NCBI GenBank assembly: GCA_009731375.1
Contig: BJOX01000150.1
Coordinates: forward strand, 444,512 to 508,511
Length of the DNA stretch: 64,000 bases
Reading direction: 5' to 3'
Source: Paulinella micropora
Taxonomy: Eukaryota > Cercozoa > Imbricatea > Euglyphida
Shown here: piece after piece, positions 1-11,000 of the stretch
Layout of the letters: each line of letters starts with the position of its first letter
Position numbering within the stretch: the stretch's first letter is position 1
Notes under the pieces: generated by a model
Databases searched by the model: none
The model's input: only the letters and a program-made list of their open reading frames with translations
What the model was told of the DNA's origin: nothing
Position numbers and translations under genes: made by a program

Positions 1-30
1 GAGAGAGAGAGAGAGAGGGAGGGAGGGAGG

Positions 31-74
<44 letters not shown>

Positions 75-265
75 TAGAGATAGAGAGAAAGAGAGAGAGA
101 TAGAGATAGAGAGAGAGAGGGAGAGAGAGAGAGGGATATATATATACATATAGAGAGAGAGAGATAGAGAGAGATAGAGATAGAGAGAGAAGAAGAAGAA
201 GGAGAGAGAGATAGAGAGAGAGAGAGAGAGAAGAAGAAGAAGAAGAAGAAGAAGAAGAAGAAGAA

Positions 266-312
<47 letters not shown>

Positions 313-386
313 AGAAGAAGAGAGAGAGAGAGAGAAGGAGAGAGAGAGAGGGAGAGAGATAGAGAGATCGAGAGAGAGATAGAGAG

Positions 387-421
<35 letters not shown>

Positions 422-452
422 GAGAGATCGAGAGAGAGAGAGAGAGAGAGAG

Positions 453-512
<60 letters not shown>
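1..512. repeat. (GA)n/(GAA)n purine tract
   Basis: Nearly pure purine on the plus strand: GA dinucleotides interrupted by GATA and GATC variants and a GAA block near 230-320. No coding signal is visible. Confidence 0.97.
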
Positions 513-516
<4 letters not shown>

Positions 517-624
517 CGACTGAATAACTAGGTTTCCACCTTAGATAAAGGTATGACTTAATAACTATACTTTTCACGTGGACGTTCCCTGAGTCCAATT
601 GTAAAATTGTTCTCTCAATAAAAG
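513..624 (-). repeat. Short dispersed element, copy 1 (about 112 bp)
   Basis: A non-repetitive 112-bp block sits between a (GA)n tract on its left and a (GAA)n tract on its right. Its reverse complement matches 47408-47518 with about three mismatches, and a diverged relative lies at 54261-54360. In each copy the same end (reading TTTTATTGAGAG in its sense) abuts a TTC/GAA tract. No ORF, terminal inverted repeat or tRNA-like promoter was recognised. It could be a non-autonomous mobile element whose ends seed microsatellites, or a larger unit that includes them. Confidence 0.75.
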
Positions 625-716
625 AGAAGAAGAAGAAGAAGAAGAAGAAGAAGAAGAAGAAGAAGAAGAAGAAGAAGAAGAAGAAGAAGAAGAAGAGGAG
701 GAGGAGGAGAGAGAGA
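625..716. repeat. (GAA)n microsatellite
   Basis: GAA repeats followed by a short GAG run, directly abutting the short dispersed element. The minus-strand reading is a poly-serine shadow frame, not a gene. Confidence 0.97.
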
Positions 717-1120
717 GCCAGGAGAAGACAGGAAAAGCAGAGGAGAGAGATCTGGAGAGGGGAACGGGGTAGGGCAGGACCAGACGAAAAAGAAAACGGG
801 GCAGGACAGACCAACTTAGCAATTGCTTTGGCGCTTTTTTCCTGACGAAAAAGATAACGGGTTACACTGCAAATTTTCCGTTCTTTTCGCGCAAATGTTC
901 CTTGAACCGGCCGGTCGCCCTGGTGAACAAGGTACCCCCTTTTTTTAGCAATGTTAGCAAGTTTTGGGGGTAGTCACAAGTTTTGTCGGGTTTTATGTCG
1001 GGTTTTTATAAACCCGACACTCCACTCTGTTTCGATCCCAGAAACTAAAGTTTCGAAAAGCCCAGAGGCCCCAGCAAAACCCGACCAAGGTCAATGTCCT
1101 ACCTTCCTCCCCTTCCCTGA
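717..1120. other. Unique sequence, no gene recognised
   Basis: Mixed composition with no convincing ORF. It contains a perfect hairpin at 997-1018. A promoter or 5' exon for the gene at 1987-3738 could lie here, but nothing in the sequence proves it. Confidence 0.5.
997..1018. repeat. Perfect 9-bp hairpin
   Basis: GTCGGGTTT at 997-1005 pairs with AAACCCGAC at 1010-1018 around a 4-nt TTAT loop. A further TGTCGGGTTTTAT copy precedes it directly. The role is unknown. Confidence 0.7.
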
Positions 1121-1733
1121 GTGAGTGAGTGTGTGAGTGACACACAGGTCATGTCCTACCTTCCCTTCCATTCCTTTCCCTTCCTCCCCTTCCCTTCCCT
1201 TCCCTTCCCTTCCCTTATGTATCCTGGATTTGCATATGTCTTTGCTTTGCTTTGCTCGGCTTTGCTTGCCTTCCAGGCCCCTCCCCCTCCTCTCCTCCCT
1301 TCTTCTGTTTCTTCTGCCTTCTACTACTGGGATTTGCATGTGCCTTTGCTCTCCTTCTCCTTCTTAAGCTTCTTCTCCTCCTCCTCCTCCTTCTTCTTCT
1401 TCTTCTTCTTCTTCTTCTTCTTCTTGACTTCAGCATGTATGCATCCATCCATGCATGTATGTATGTATGTATGTATGTATGTAACATATGTATGTATGTA
1501 TGTATGTATGCATGCATGTATGTATGCATGCATGTATGTATGTTTGTATGTATGTATGTATGTATGATGTATGTATGTTTGCATGCATGCATGTCATTGC
1601 ATGCATACTATGTATGCATGCATTCATGCATGCATATGCATGTATGTATGTATGTATGTATGTATGTATGTATGTACATATGTATGTATGTATTGCATGT
1701 ATGTATTGTATGTATGTATGTACACACACACAT

Positions 1734-1785
<52 letters not shown>

Positions 1786-1846
1786 AATATATATATATAT
1801 ACACTAACATGGTCAATGAAACTCTCGCCTCTCTCTCTCACTCTCA

Positions 1847-1904
<58 letters not shown>

Positions 1905-1961
1905 CGCACACACACACACACACACGCACACAGAATATTATACACACACACATACACACAT
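1121..1961. repeat. Composite microsatellites
   Basis: In order: CCTTC runs (1150-1215), CTT (1375-1430), long TGTA/TGCA tetranucleotides (1441-1720), CA and TA (1721-1802), CT (1831-1903) and CA (1905-1955). It probably forms the end of an intron or the leader of the next gene, because it finishes in a splice-acceptor-like sequence. Confidence 0.95.
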
Positions 1962-1974
1962 TTCTTTGCTTCAG
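1962..1974 (+). promoter_or_regulatory. Probable 3' splice site upstream of the repeat-protein gene
   Basis: A pyrimidine-rich run ending in TTCAG stands 12 nt before the ATG at 1987. The frame stays open from 1975 into the gene, so an upstream exon could add N-terminal residues. None was found. Confidence 0.5.
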
Positions 1975-1986
1975 GTGGTAAATCAA

Positions 1987-3738
1987 ATGGGAAACCCCTT
2001 TTCGAGAAGTCCTGGCTCCGACCTTGGCGTTGATGCGGGCCAGCGAATTAAGGACGGCCTGGTCGAGCACGCTGGAGCAGTTCGAAGTACAGGCCAGCAA
2101 TTAGCCGGCGCAATGGATCGAACCAGCGTCAACTTGGTGGGCGCCATGGATCGAACCAGCACCACATTGGTGGGCGCCATGGATCGCACCAGCGATCGAT
2201 TGGTGGGCGTCGTGGATCGAACCAGCGATCGATTGGTGGGCGCCATGGATCGCACCAGCGATCGATTGGTGGGCGTCGTGGATCGAACCAGCGATCGATT
2301 GGTGGGCGCCATGGATCGCACCAGCGATCGATTGGTGGGCGTCGTGGATCGAACCAGCGATCGATTGGTGGGCGCCATGGATCGCACCAGCGATCGATTG
2401 GTGGGCGTCGTGGATCGAACCAGCGATCGATTGGTGGGCGCCATGGATCGCACCAGCGATCGATTGGTGGGCGTCGTGGATCGAACCAGCGATCGATTGG
2501 TGGGCGCCATGGATCGCACCAGCGATCGATTGGTGGGCGTCGTGGATCGAACCAGCGATCGATTGGTGGGCGCCATGGATCGCACCAGCGATCGATTGGT
2601 GGGCGTCGTGGATCGAACCAGCGATCGATTGGTGGGCGCCATGGATCGATCGACGACTCAAGTTTCCACAGCGATGGACAACGCGACTCAAGCTGTGCTG
2701 AATGTGGGAACCCAAGGCGCTGATTCTGTCAACCATGTAGGAAACGCCATAGAGCATAGTGCAGATGTGGTGCAAAGAGCCGCTGAAGTGGGAGTCACAG
2801 CTATGGTTCTTTCAAGTGCTGTTCAGCACGCCACGATGTCCACGATGTCCAAAAACCTTCACCAGTTGAGTTCCAGTGTTTCCCGAGTCGCAGATGCACA
2901 TGAAGCTGCTGTCTCCGTTCACAATTCACTAAAAGATCAACAAGTTCTCAATAAGATGTTGGAAAAGGAGTTCGATATTATGCAGCGCCTGTATCGATTG
3001 CAACGCCGGCAGAAAAAAAAACCAACAAAGAGACATGTGTTCCTTGTTCTTCCGCCTCTACTTATGCAATCATTCATTCTCCTCAAAAAACTTCAACGTT
3101 TTCAGCGTTTCATTCACCAGGTGTCAATGGACCAAGTTGGGTTGAATAACCTCGCAAAAAATGCACAGCAACTTCGACATTGCCAAATTATTGTGCTCTT
3201 TTACACGTCCCGGCCACAAACCTTCGATTTTCAGTACACTGTCCCAGGGAACGTCTCAAAGTTCCACGGCATGCCTGCAGATGAGCCCAGAATTACGTTC
3301 CTAGCTCCTGTTCAGTTCTTATCGAACACAGAGGTGAAGTACATGGATTTTTCTGGAGGCATTAGTGTTCCTGATGCAGACGCTTGGGCGCCCTATCTCC
3401 ATCGCTGCGCTGTCTTAGATCCAACGGATTCTTATGACAGGCTGAAGGTGCGGCAATGTTTGGATGCAACATGCAGACTTCTCTACGAATCGAAATGGGA
3501 CCCCCTTGACTGCTGCTTTAAGGCAAGCTCGGTCTGCTTGGGCGCAACTACCGTTGCGGGTGGCTGCATGGGAATGAGCCCTCTCGCAACCCTCAAAGTT
3601 GTAGGCCTAAAGATTGTTGGTCCCGTGGCAGCTATTGGTGCACCAGTGGTGGCAATGGCTGCTGCCACTGCTTGGGGTCTGAGCATGCATAACGCTGAAA
3701 TGAGGCAAGCTCCCGCGACTGACCTCAGACTGCGCTGA
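1987..3738 (+). CDS. Unknown protein with myristoylation motif and 11-residue amphipathic repeats
   Basis: This 583-residue ORF ends at TGA. I chose the ATG at 1987 because the upstream frame is microsatellite and the N-terminus MGNPFS fits the N-myristoylation pattern (Gly2, Ser6). Residues about 41-227 are an array of 11-mers built on the pattern G-A-M-D-R-T-S-D-R-L-V. The array consists of two variant units, fourteen regular units alternating GAM and GVV, then a decaying tail. Such 11-mer periodicity is known from membrane-binding amphipathic helices (synucleins, perilipins, apolipoproteins), but no homology is claimed. A helical region follows, then a hydrophobic stretch around residues 348-369, a Cys-containing globular-looking region, and a Gly/Ala-rich hydrophobic segment at about 512-568. 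I infer a membrane- or lipid-surface-associated protein. No family is recognised. Confidence 0.75.
   Translation: MGNPFSRSPGSDLGVDAGQRIKDGLVEHAGAVRSTGQQLAGAMDRTSVNLVGAMDRTSTTLVGAMDRTSDRLVGVVDRTSDRLVGAMDRTSDRLVGVVDRTSDRLVGAMDRTSDRLVGVVDRTSDRLVGAMDRTSDRLVGVVDRTSDRLVGAMDRTSDRLVGVVDRTSDRLVGAMDRTSDRLVGVVDRTSDRLVGAMDRTSDRLVGVVDRTSDRLVGAMDRSTTQVSTAMDNATQAVLNVGTQGADSVNHVGNAIEHSADVVQRAAEVGVTAMVLSSAVQHATMSTMSKNLHQLSSSVSRVADAHEAAVSVHNSLKDQQVLNKMLEKEFDIMQRLYRLQRRQKKKPTKRHVFLVLPPLLMQSFILLKKLQRFQRFIHQVSMDQVGLNNLAKNAQQLRHCQIIVLFYTSRPQTFDFQYTVPGNVSKFHGMPADEPRITFLAPVQFLSNTEVKYMDFSGGISVPDADAWAPYLHRCAVLDPTDSYDRLKVRQCLDATCRLLYESKWDPLDCCFKASSVCLGATTVAGGCMGMSPLATLKVVGLKIVGPVAAIGAPVVAMAAATAWGLSMHNAEMRQAPATDLRLR
2173..2634 (+). 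repeat. 66-bp coding minisatellite, 7 units
   Basis: Seven tandem 66-bp units start at GGCGCCATGG and encode paired 11-mers. By eye the units are identical, while the flanking 33-bp half-units at 2107-2172 differ. Because 66 is a multiple of three, long minus-strand frames through it are also open; these are shadows. Confidence 0.95.
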
Positions 3739-4528
3739 CTGGTTTCAAGACATATGTAGTTAGCTCCTTATCAAAATGCTGATAAAGTTTTGCCTTCTAT
3801 TTTTTTTGTGAAATATAATATTTTAATATTGAACTTCAATGTGGCAAAAGGATTTTATATAAAATTTAGTGCAAGACGTTCAGCACTTACCTCAAACATC
3901 AACCTCAAAAATTTCATGTTCAAGCAGGCCCCAACATTTTTGAGCGTGAAATTTCACGATTGCCTAGGAAATTCTACGGGTTTTTTGGTTGAGCTGGGGA
4001 AATAACACTGGAAAAATGGTGTCAGAGGATCCTATACACATAACTAGTTTCTGATGTGTAAGGAACACATAATGAATGAAGAACGTAAGAATTCAGTTCA
4101 CTGAGTTTCAAGGAACATATGTATATACTTTTCATTGAAATAGCATTTGTATATGCTGAGCCGCTTCAAAGTGAAAACTTGAACCGGCACGGTCGTAATG
4201 AATCAAACCAAAAATCGGAAAAAATCGTCATAGGAGTTGTATCATTTATTCATTAAATGTTGCTGGAAAGTAGTTAATTTAACTCCTATGTTCACCGTGC
4301 TAGTTGAACATTCCTGACTTTTTGTGGCTTATTAAACTTCACTTTTGGTTGTCTAAAAACTTGTAGTAGTAAAGTCAGACATTTTTTGAAATATGAAACT
4401 CAAGAAGGCGCGGCCCGGCGTGACCTTGTATGCATTTCAGGAGGTCTGTGCACATGTTCTGAGGCTTGGAATAGCATCACAATAAACAAAAACTTGATAT
4501 CAGTTTCAACAATAAAATTGAAAGGAGC
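3739..4528. other. AT-rich 3' flank, no gene seen
   Basis: It follows the stop of the repeat-protein gene and probably includes its 3' UTR. No canonical AATAAA close to the stop and no conserved ORF were found. It ends where the LTR of element B begins. Confidence 0.6.
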
Positions 4529-4577
4529 TGTAATGCCCCCAACGATAGCTCGTAAAAAGTCGGTAATACAACCAAAC
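4529..4577 (-). repeat. 3' LTR of B copy 1, distal fragment
   Basis: Starts TGTAATGCCC on the plus strand and matches the outer end of the other B LTRs. It is cut at AAAC (4574-4577), which is repeated at 14536-14539 as the target duplication of element A. Confidence 0.93.
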
Positions 4578-4707
4578 TGTAACCGGAACAGCTACTCTGA
4601 CACTTAGTCGTACCTCAACTGTAGAGGGGCAGACCAAGCATAAGAGTCAAATAACGACAAGCCGGACAACACTTGATGCCACTATGTAATGTACGGGCCG
4701 GCCGACA
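4578..4707 (-). repeat. 3' LTR of element A (130 bp)
   Basis: Plus-strand ends are TGTAACCGG and GGCCGACA. It is identical to 14402-14535 apart from four missing bases near 4645. Confidence 0.95.
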
Positions 4708-4728
4708 ATCCCTTTGCCCCCTTGGGGG
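4708..4728 (-). promoter_or_regulatory. Polypurine tract of element A
   Basis: On the minus strand a G-rich purine stretch (GGGGGCAAAGGGAT) directly precedes the 3' LTR, which is where plus-strand priming occurs in LTR elements. Confidence 0.75.
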
Positions 4729-5001
4729 AAGCCGATGTAAGCGGTCGACCCCCACGCCGAAGACTGACTCCTCATTCGAAGGCGCCCTCGACCGACCGAT
4801 ACATGACATGAAGCATCCCGGCTGTCGAATAAGTAAAAATAATTGGTCCACGTCCAGTGCGAGTCTCCCATGAGAACTCGTGCCCCCGAGCCTAGCTCTT
4901 TCACCTCAGGCATTAAAAGAAATGCCCCGTCTTGATCTCCCCTTTCCCGTAGAAAAATCAAAGTAGCCAATGATCCGTAAGCGACATCAGACTTCGTAGC
5001 T
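4729..5001 (-). other. Element A region between pol stop and 3' LTR
   Basis: About 270 bp of non-coding element sequence. The short ORFs here have no recognisable content. Confidence 0.7.
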
Positions 5002-8000
5002 TCACGTTTTGACTTGTTTCCGAGGTCGTCCTCGACCCCTGTGCTCTACTGCTTCCGACTGCGTCTCTTTAGCCCTTCTCTTCTTCGCCGCCACTTCTTT
5101 CTCACATCTTGGTGCACCTATCAACAAAAATGATATGCCCGCACTTTGGACTTCGTCCCAAATACGAAGCGGAATCCTCCTTTCCTCTGTTAACTCGAAC
5201 GGCATATCCAACACCACCCTTGGCATCATTTGCACCGTCCATGGTGTAAAATCCTCATCGTCCTTCTCGATGGACGCATCCCACTGCTCCAAATCTTTGC
5301 CGTCTCGAAATACTGGCGCAAAGATTCTTTCCCGCGTCATATCAATAACACTCTTGCTCCTCCAAAAGTGCATTGTCGGAGCAAGTCCCAACGCAGCCCG
5401 TACCCGCGTTCTAGGCTGTACATACGTAACCTGCATTAAAAAGAAATAATCAAAGTCCTTATCCATGACCGTATCCTCGTGCGGTCGACATAGATAGAAC
5501 TTATCAACCTGCCAGTCGATCTTAGCCACTTCCTTACCGGCTATCCACGGTTTCTTCCATACCGTGCCTTTCCGATCCGACATTTCCGATGACTTCGGAA
5601 TTTCCCTCCCATCTTTGACGTCTACCTTGACGTCCGAAGCCGAACGATCCTGTTGTCCAGCATTCCTGGCCTCAGCCTTTTCTTCCTTCTGTTGCTTTCG
5701 CAACGCCTCCTCACGCTCCTTGCGCGTAAGCAATGCTGGCGGCTGTCTAAACGCTGGTGCAATACGCCTCAGCGCTTGTTCCTCATTCTCGTCCTCCAGC
5801 AAATAAGGACTGAACTTCGCCAACCGACGAACATGAACAATCTGTTCCCTTCCACGTGCCCCCGTAGGTGCAATCTTGTAATTGTACGCACCCGTCTGAC
5901 GTACTATCTTAAATGGCCCATGCCACTTATTGTAAAACTTAATCGATACCCCTTTCGGTACCGTCGGTACATACAGCAACACTGTATCACCTTCCTTGTA
6001 CTCCACATGAGAGTACTTGCCCATTTCCTGTTCCCGCTGAACCTCTCTCAGCGTCTCCCGACACTTCTCAATCGCACTCCGTGCTTCCGCGATCGCTCGT
6101 AAGCGAACTCCTAACAGTTCACACGGTTCCCACTTATCAGGCGGAAACAACAGTTCCGTCGGCGTGTTTAACGCCCGTCCATAGACCACCTGATGCGGAC
6201 TGACACCCCGCGCGTGTCCGCCTAACGACGCCGAAGCTAAATTGTTGACAGCAAACGTGAACATAGGTACCACATATACCCAGTTAAGCTGGCTGTTCTT
6301 ACAATAAGTCTTCAACGCTGCCTTCAACGTCCTGTGAACGCGTTCAATCTTACCATTCGCCATTGGGTTAAAAGCAGTCACATACTGCCAATCGAACCCA
6401 AAGAACTTGGCAATCCTTTGCGAAACCTCATTCGCGAAACTCGTTCCTCTATCCGAAATAATCCTTCTCGGTATCCCAATACGGCCGAATACCTGATCAA
6501 TCAGCGCCGCCGCTGTCACTTCCGCTGTCACATCCGTAACAGGGACAGTAATGACATAATTGGAAGTTCGATCAATAACCGTTAAGAGATATTTGAATTT
6601 TTCCGTTCCCGCCTCTGGAAAAGGACCCACATGATCGATATGCAAGGTATCGAAAATATCCAGAGTGATATCATATTCACCCTTAAGCCCCATCTTCGGC
6701 CTATATGGCAACTTGGCCATCTGACAATGAGGACAACCCTTCACAAACTCCTTAACCCGTTCTCCCAGGTTATTCCACCAAAAACGTCTCCTTAACGACC
6801 ACGTCATCCTTTCCACCCCCGGGTGGCTCTGCATAGGACAATGATGCGCCGCAATTAACAAAGACGTTCTGAGTTCCTGCGGAACCCATAACAACCATCG
6901 ATCCTCCTCATTGGTATATACGCCATCTTTTCCCATATACCAAAGGAGTCCATCCTTTAGTACCAAGCACCGCTTGAGTTTCCTTATGTCAATGTCCTCG
7001 GGCCTTGCCTGTGGATTGAGCAGATGTTCTCTCAACTCCTTATACTCCGTACTTTCCTTTGTGAAAGTCCGAAAAGTTTCCACCGACGCCAGTCTGACTG
7101 CCGTGTCAGTTTCCAACTGGAATCGAACCTTTTCCGGATGTGCCTCCGGTAACTGAAAAAGATGTTCCTCCTTAACTTTTTCTTCATCCTCCAAGTTAAG
7201 GCACATCGGGCCCTTCGGTAACAAGACCGCGTTAAAGGCACCCTGCCTTCCTTCCATAACATCCTCCCCCTCTTTCCTATCCGCGGTCCTTGCTTCCGCC
7301 CATAGGATATCCTCACACGCCTCTCTCGCGATCGGCGAGTAACAGCATGCACATTTGTCTCGTGCCGCTACCTCGACTGCTTCCAACGCAGACACTTCCT
7401 CGCTGCGCGTGTCACGTTGATTGTTATTATGCGTGAACGGATGATACCAAAGCCCCGATGGCAACTTGGTGTCTTCCGCTCCCTGTTCCTCCCAATCATG
7501 TAGATCCACATCATGACCCATGATTGCGAACACCGCCCCCGGCGTTCGAAATTCAAACTGTGCCATTCGCACCTCCTTGACCGTATTACGTCGCTGTAAA
7601 TCATCAACGGCCTTATCCTTCTGTCCACTCTTGTCCTCATACCGAGAACAAAAATCAGGGACAACATTCCTTTTGCCCTTGATGTAATGAATGGTGAAGT
7701 CATACTCCGCCAATTCCAACTGCCACCTGGCCAACCTACCTGTATGATCTCCAGACATGAGCCATAGCAGGTTATGATGGTCCGTTCTAACCAAAATGTT
7801 AGGAGTACCCCACAGGTATTCCCGCAACCTCTGGAAAGCCCACACTATAGCGAGTGCTTCCCGCTGCCTTGTGCAGTATTCCTTTTCCGCCGGTATCAGC
7901 TGCCGGCTGATGAACATAACGGGCCGCAACTGCCCAATGGACTTGTCCATCTGTTGAAGCACCGCTCCTACCGCGTACGAAGACGCGTCAGTGTCGAGCA

Positions 8001-11000
8001 CGAACTGTTCCTTCCAGTCAGGTAACATAAGAACTCGACCTCCCTGCCTTGGGTCTTTAGCGATCTCATCCTTGAGCTCCGCTATCACTCTCGTGACTTC
8101 CTCCGGCCATGGGTCGTCCCCGACCCCTTGCTTCAGGAATTTCCTGACCACCGCTACTCTTTCCGCAAACCCCGGAATGAATTCACCATAATACTGAGCC
8201 AGCGATATAAAGGAATGTAAGTCCGTCCGAGTCTTTGGCATCGGCATAGACGCTACATAGTTCCTCTTTTCATATGCAATCGCACACCGACCCTCTGAGA
8301 TCTCATATCCCAGGTACTGTATCTTTCTTTGTGCGAAGTCACATTTCTGTGCATTCAAGCGCAATCCAAACGCGCTTATACGTCGCAAGACGTCCTGCAC
8401 GTGTTCCACGTGTTTCTCCATACTCTCTGAATAAATGATAATATCATCTATGTAACAGAAAGCATAATCCTCCGTCGACCCAAGACGAACCACCGTCGCC
8501 TCATCGTCGTACTCCTTCCCCAGCATCTTAGTCATAGCATGCTGAAATAGACCCGGAGAGCACTTAAGACCCATCGGTAATACCTTCCACACGTATGTAG
8601 TCATTCCGACCATAAACGCTGTGAGATACCGACATGACTCATTAAGAGGGATTTGCCAAAACCCGCTCTTAAGATCAAGCGTAGTATACACCTTCGCATG
8701 CTTGAGCCGGTTGATCCCCTTCCTGAGATCCGGTACCGGTGTCTCGATCTGCTTCAGAATCTTATTGATCCTATAGTAATTGATACACATACGTAAGGAC
8801 CCATCCGGCTTGGGCGCCATACGCACAGGTGAAGACACCTCCGATAAGCGTGCCTCAATGATGTCCTTCTCCAAAAGCTCCTGAGTGATTTCCCGAGCCA
8901 TCCGATCCTCGTGATAGCTCATACGTGACGGTCTCCTGTGACCCACCACGTCTTCACCCAGCTTCCGTCCAAAGTTAGCCTCGTAACCCCGAACAGAGCC
9001 CGCCTCAAGAGGCCCAAATACCTCCATATTATTCTCCAAGATACCCTTGAGGGCATCTCGCTCCTTCATAGTACCTTCCCAAGTACTATATTTCTCCGCA
9101 ATAGCCTTTTCCGCGGCTATCCTAGCCTCCTCAATCTCCTTATGAGAGGCCTTACGTGATAACTGCGCCACATCCTCCATCGGAATAGGCCGCTCATCCT
9201 CACGTACCATCGTCCCATGGTACCTAGTTTCCTCCTTGCCTCTCCACTGGGCAAGCTGTGCCACATGATCTATGATAATGGCATATTGCATTGCATGCGT
9301 GCGGTGATATATACCCGATATCCAAGAGAAGGCTTGCTTTCTCACATCCGCCATCTCACGTTGCATTAACTTGGCCCCATAAGCCAACGCCTTCTCCTTC
9401 GTCCCCAATCGTAAAGCCAAGACCAGCTTATGGCCTCTATGTGGGATCGGGACCGGGTCATCAATAAGATGATCCTCTATATCCTGCCACCACATTTCCG
9501 TCCGAGTTCCCACTGGGATGACTATAGTGAAATCATCCACCGATAGCCTGTTTTTCAAGACCTCCTTAATGGCCTTGACTCCCTTAGGGAAAAACAAATT
9601 ATCATCCCAGTGACTCTTCAAGAAGGCTTCTACGATCGGCTTAGGCTGCTTGACCGGCAGCTTATGTTGGGTAACATTCCAAACCACATGAGACGTCGTG
9701 GTCGAATGCACATCTATATAGACATGCTGATCACCGGCATCCTCCATGCCCGCAATCGTACCCCGCAACAATTCCGCTTTTGCTGCGTAGAGGTGTTCCA
9801 ACCTCGCGTCTATCGCGGCCACTACCGCCTCATCCTTTGCGGAATCCCTACAGTCCACGTTCACGACCCTCACGTCGCGTGGGTCCCTGTAGGCCCAGCC
9901 AAAGGTTGTGGTCATGACATATTCCGTCTCCTGTATCTTGTCGTCAGAATTGTCAGCAACCACACTTGCTTCCCCAGAGTCCCCCGACTCTACTGTGCAT
10001 ACATGGAAGAACGAGGCTGTTACAGGCTCCTGAATGTGGGGTGTGACCGAAGGCTCCGTGCCCTCGGACACCACCTTTGTCCACCCCCAGTCAGCGCGCA
10101 TGACTGGTGAGACACTCACATCCAAATCGTGCGCTACCGCACATTGGCCTTCCCGCCGTAAAGGTTCATACGGTACTACCTCGTACCGCGGAGCCACCTC
10201 GGATCCACCGTACTGCACCACGTTCAGATCCGTATAAATCCGAGCGTGCATTCGTCTGAGGTTCCGCAGCCCCAACAGGAGACCACCAGCAAAGGCTGGG
10301 ACGACCCAAAACCGATGAGAGAAAGACTTCCCGTCTTTCAAAAGGAACGTAAGCATGACTGACCCTGAGACCCCGGTCATGCCTCCCACTCCCTTGATCC
10401 TCAACCGACACGGCCGAAACCCGTGTCTAAACCATGGTTCCCTGCTCCATAGTTCAATAAATTCCTTCCCGAGTACATTCAGAGATGCCATTGTATCATT
10501 GCCCACAATGCATTCCTGCTGTACATCCTCAATAAAAATTTTAGTGAATAATAAAGGCAATTCAGCTTTCCCCGGGCCACACCCGTCCGCTGAAAGTGCT
10601 TCATAACCACCAAAATATTTACTATCAAGCGCCTCCGACGCTAACTCCACATTAAGGTCCGTGCCTTTATTCATCACCGGACATAGAGTGTCCCTGTGAC
10701 TATCAAGGTCCTCAACCTGCTCATTCTGTCCATCCTGGCCTTCCAAGGCCACCGCGTCCGTAGCTTCCTGGACTCCCCGCGTTACCACGCGTGTCCTATC
10801 ATCAAATCGCAGGTCATGAGTAACCATGTCGCCTCCGTGGCCGACAGGCAACTCACCCGACTTATTCTCCCTCCCGACCTCCGAGTCAGGCGCTGGGATT
10901 GCCTCCTGGGATCCCTGGCCCCGCACTTGCATTAATGCTTTGCCCTGCACATTCACCAACATGTCCACTAGCGTTATACCAAACGCCATACCCTGGACTT

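Noticed and set aside
2173-2634. CRISPR-like array
   Set aside because: Units are contiguous, coding and near identical, without variable spacers, in a eukaryotic context.
1983-2775. Long minus-strand ORFs across the 66-bp repeats
   Set aside because: A repeat length divisible by three keeps several frames open. Only the plus frame continues into non-repetitive coding sequence.
9610-10110. 166-residue plus-strand ORF opposite element A
   Set aside because: Antisense shadow of the Gag-Pol ORF.
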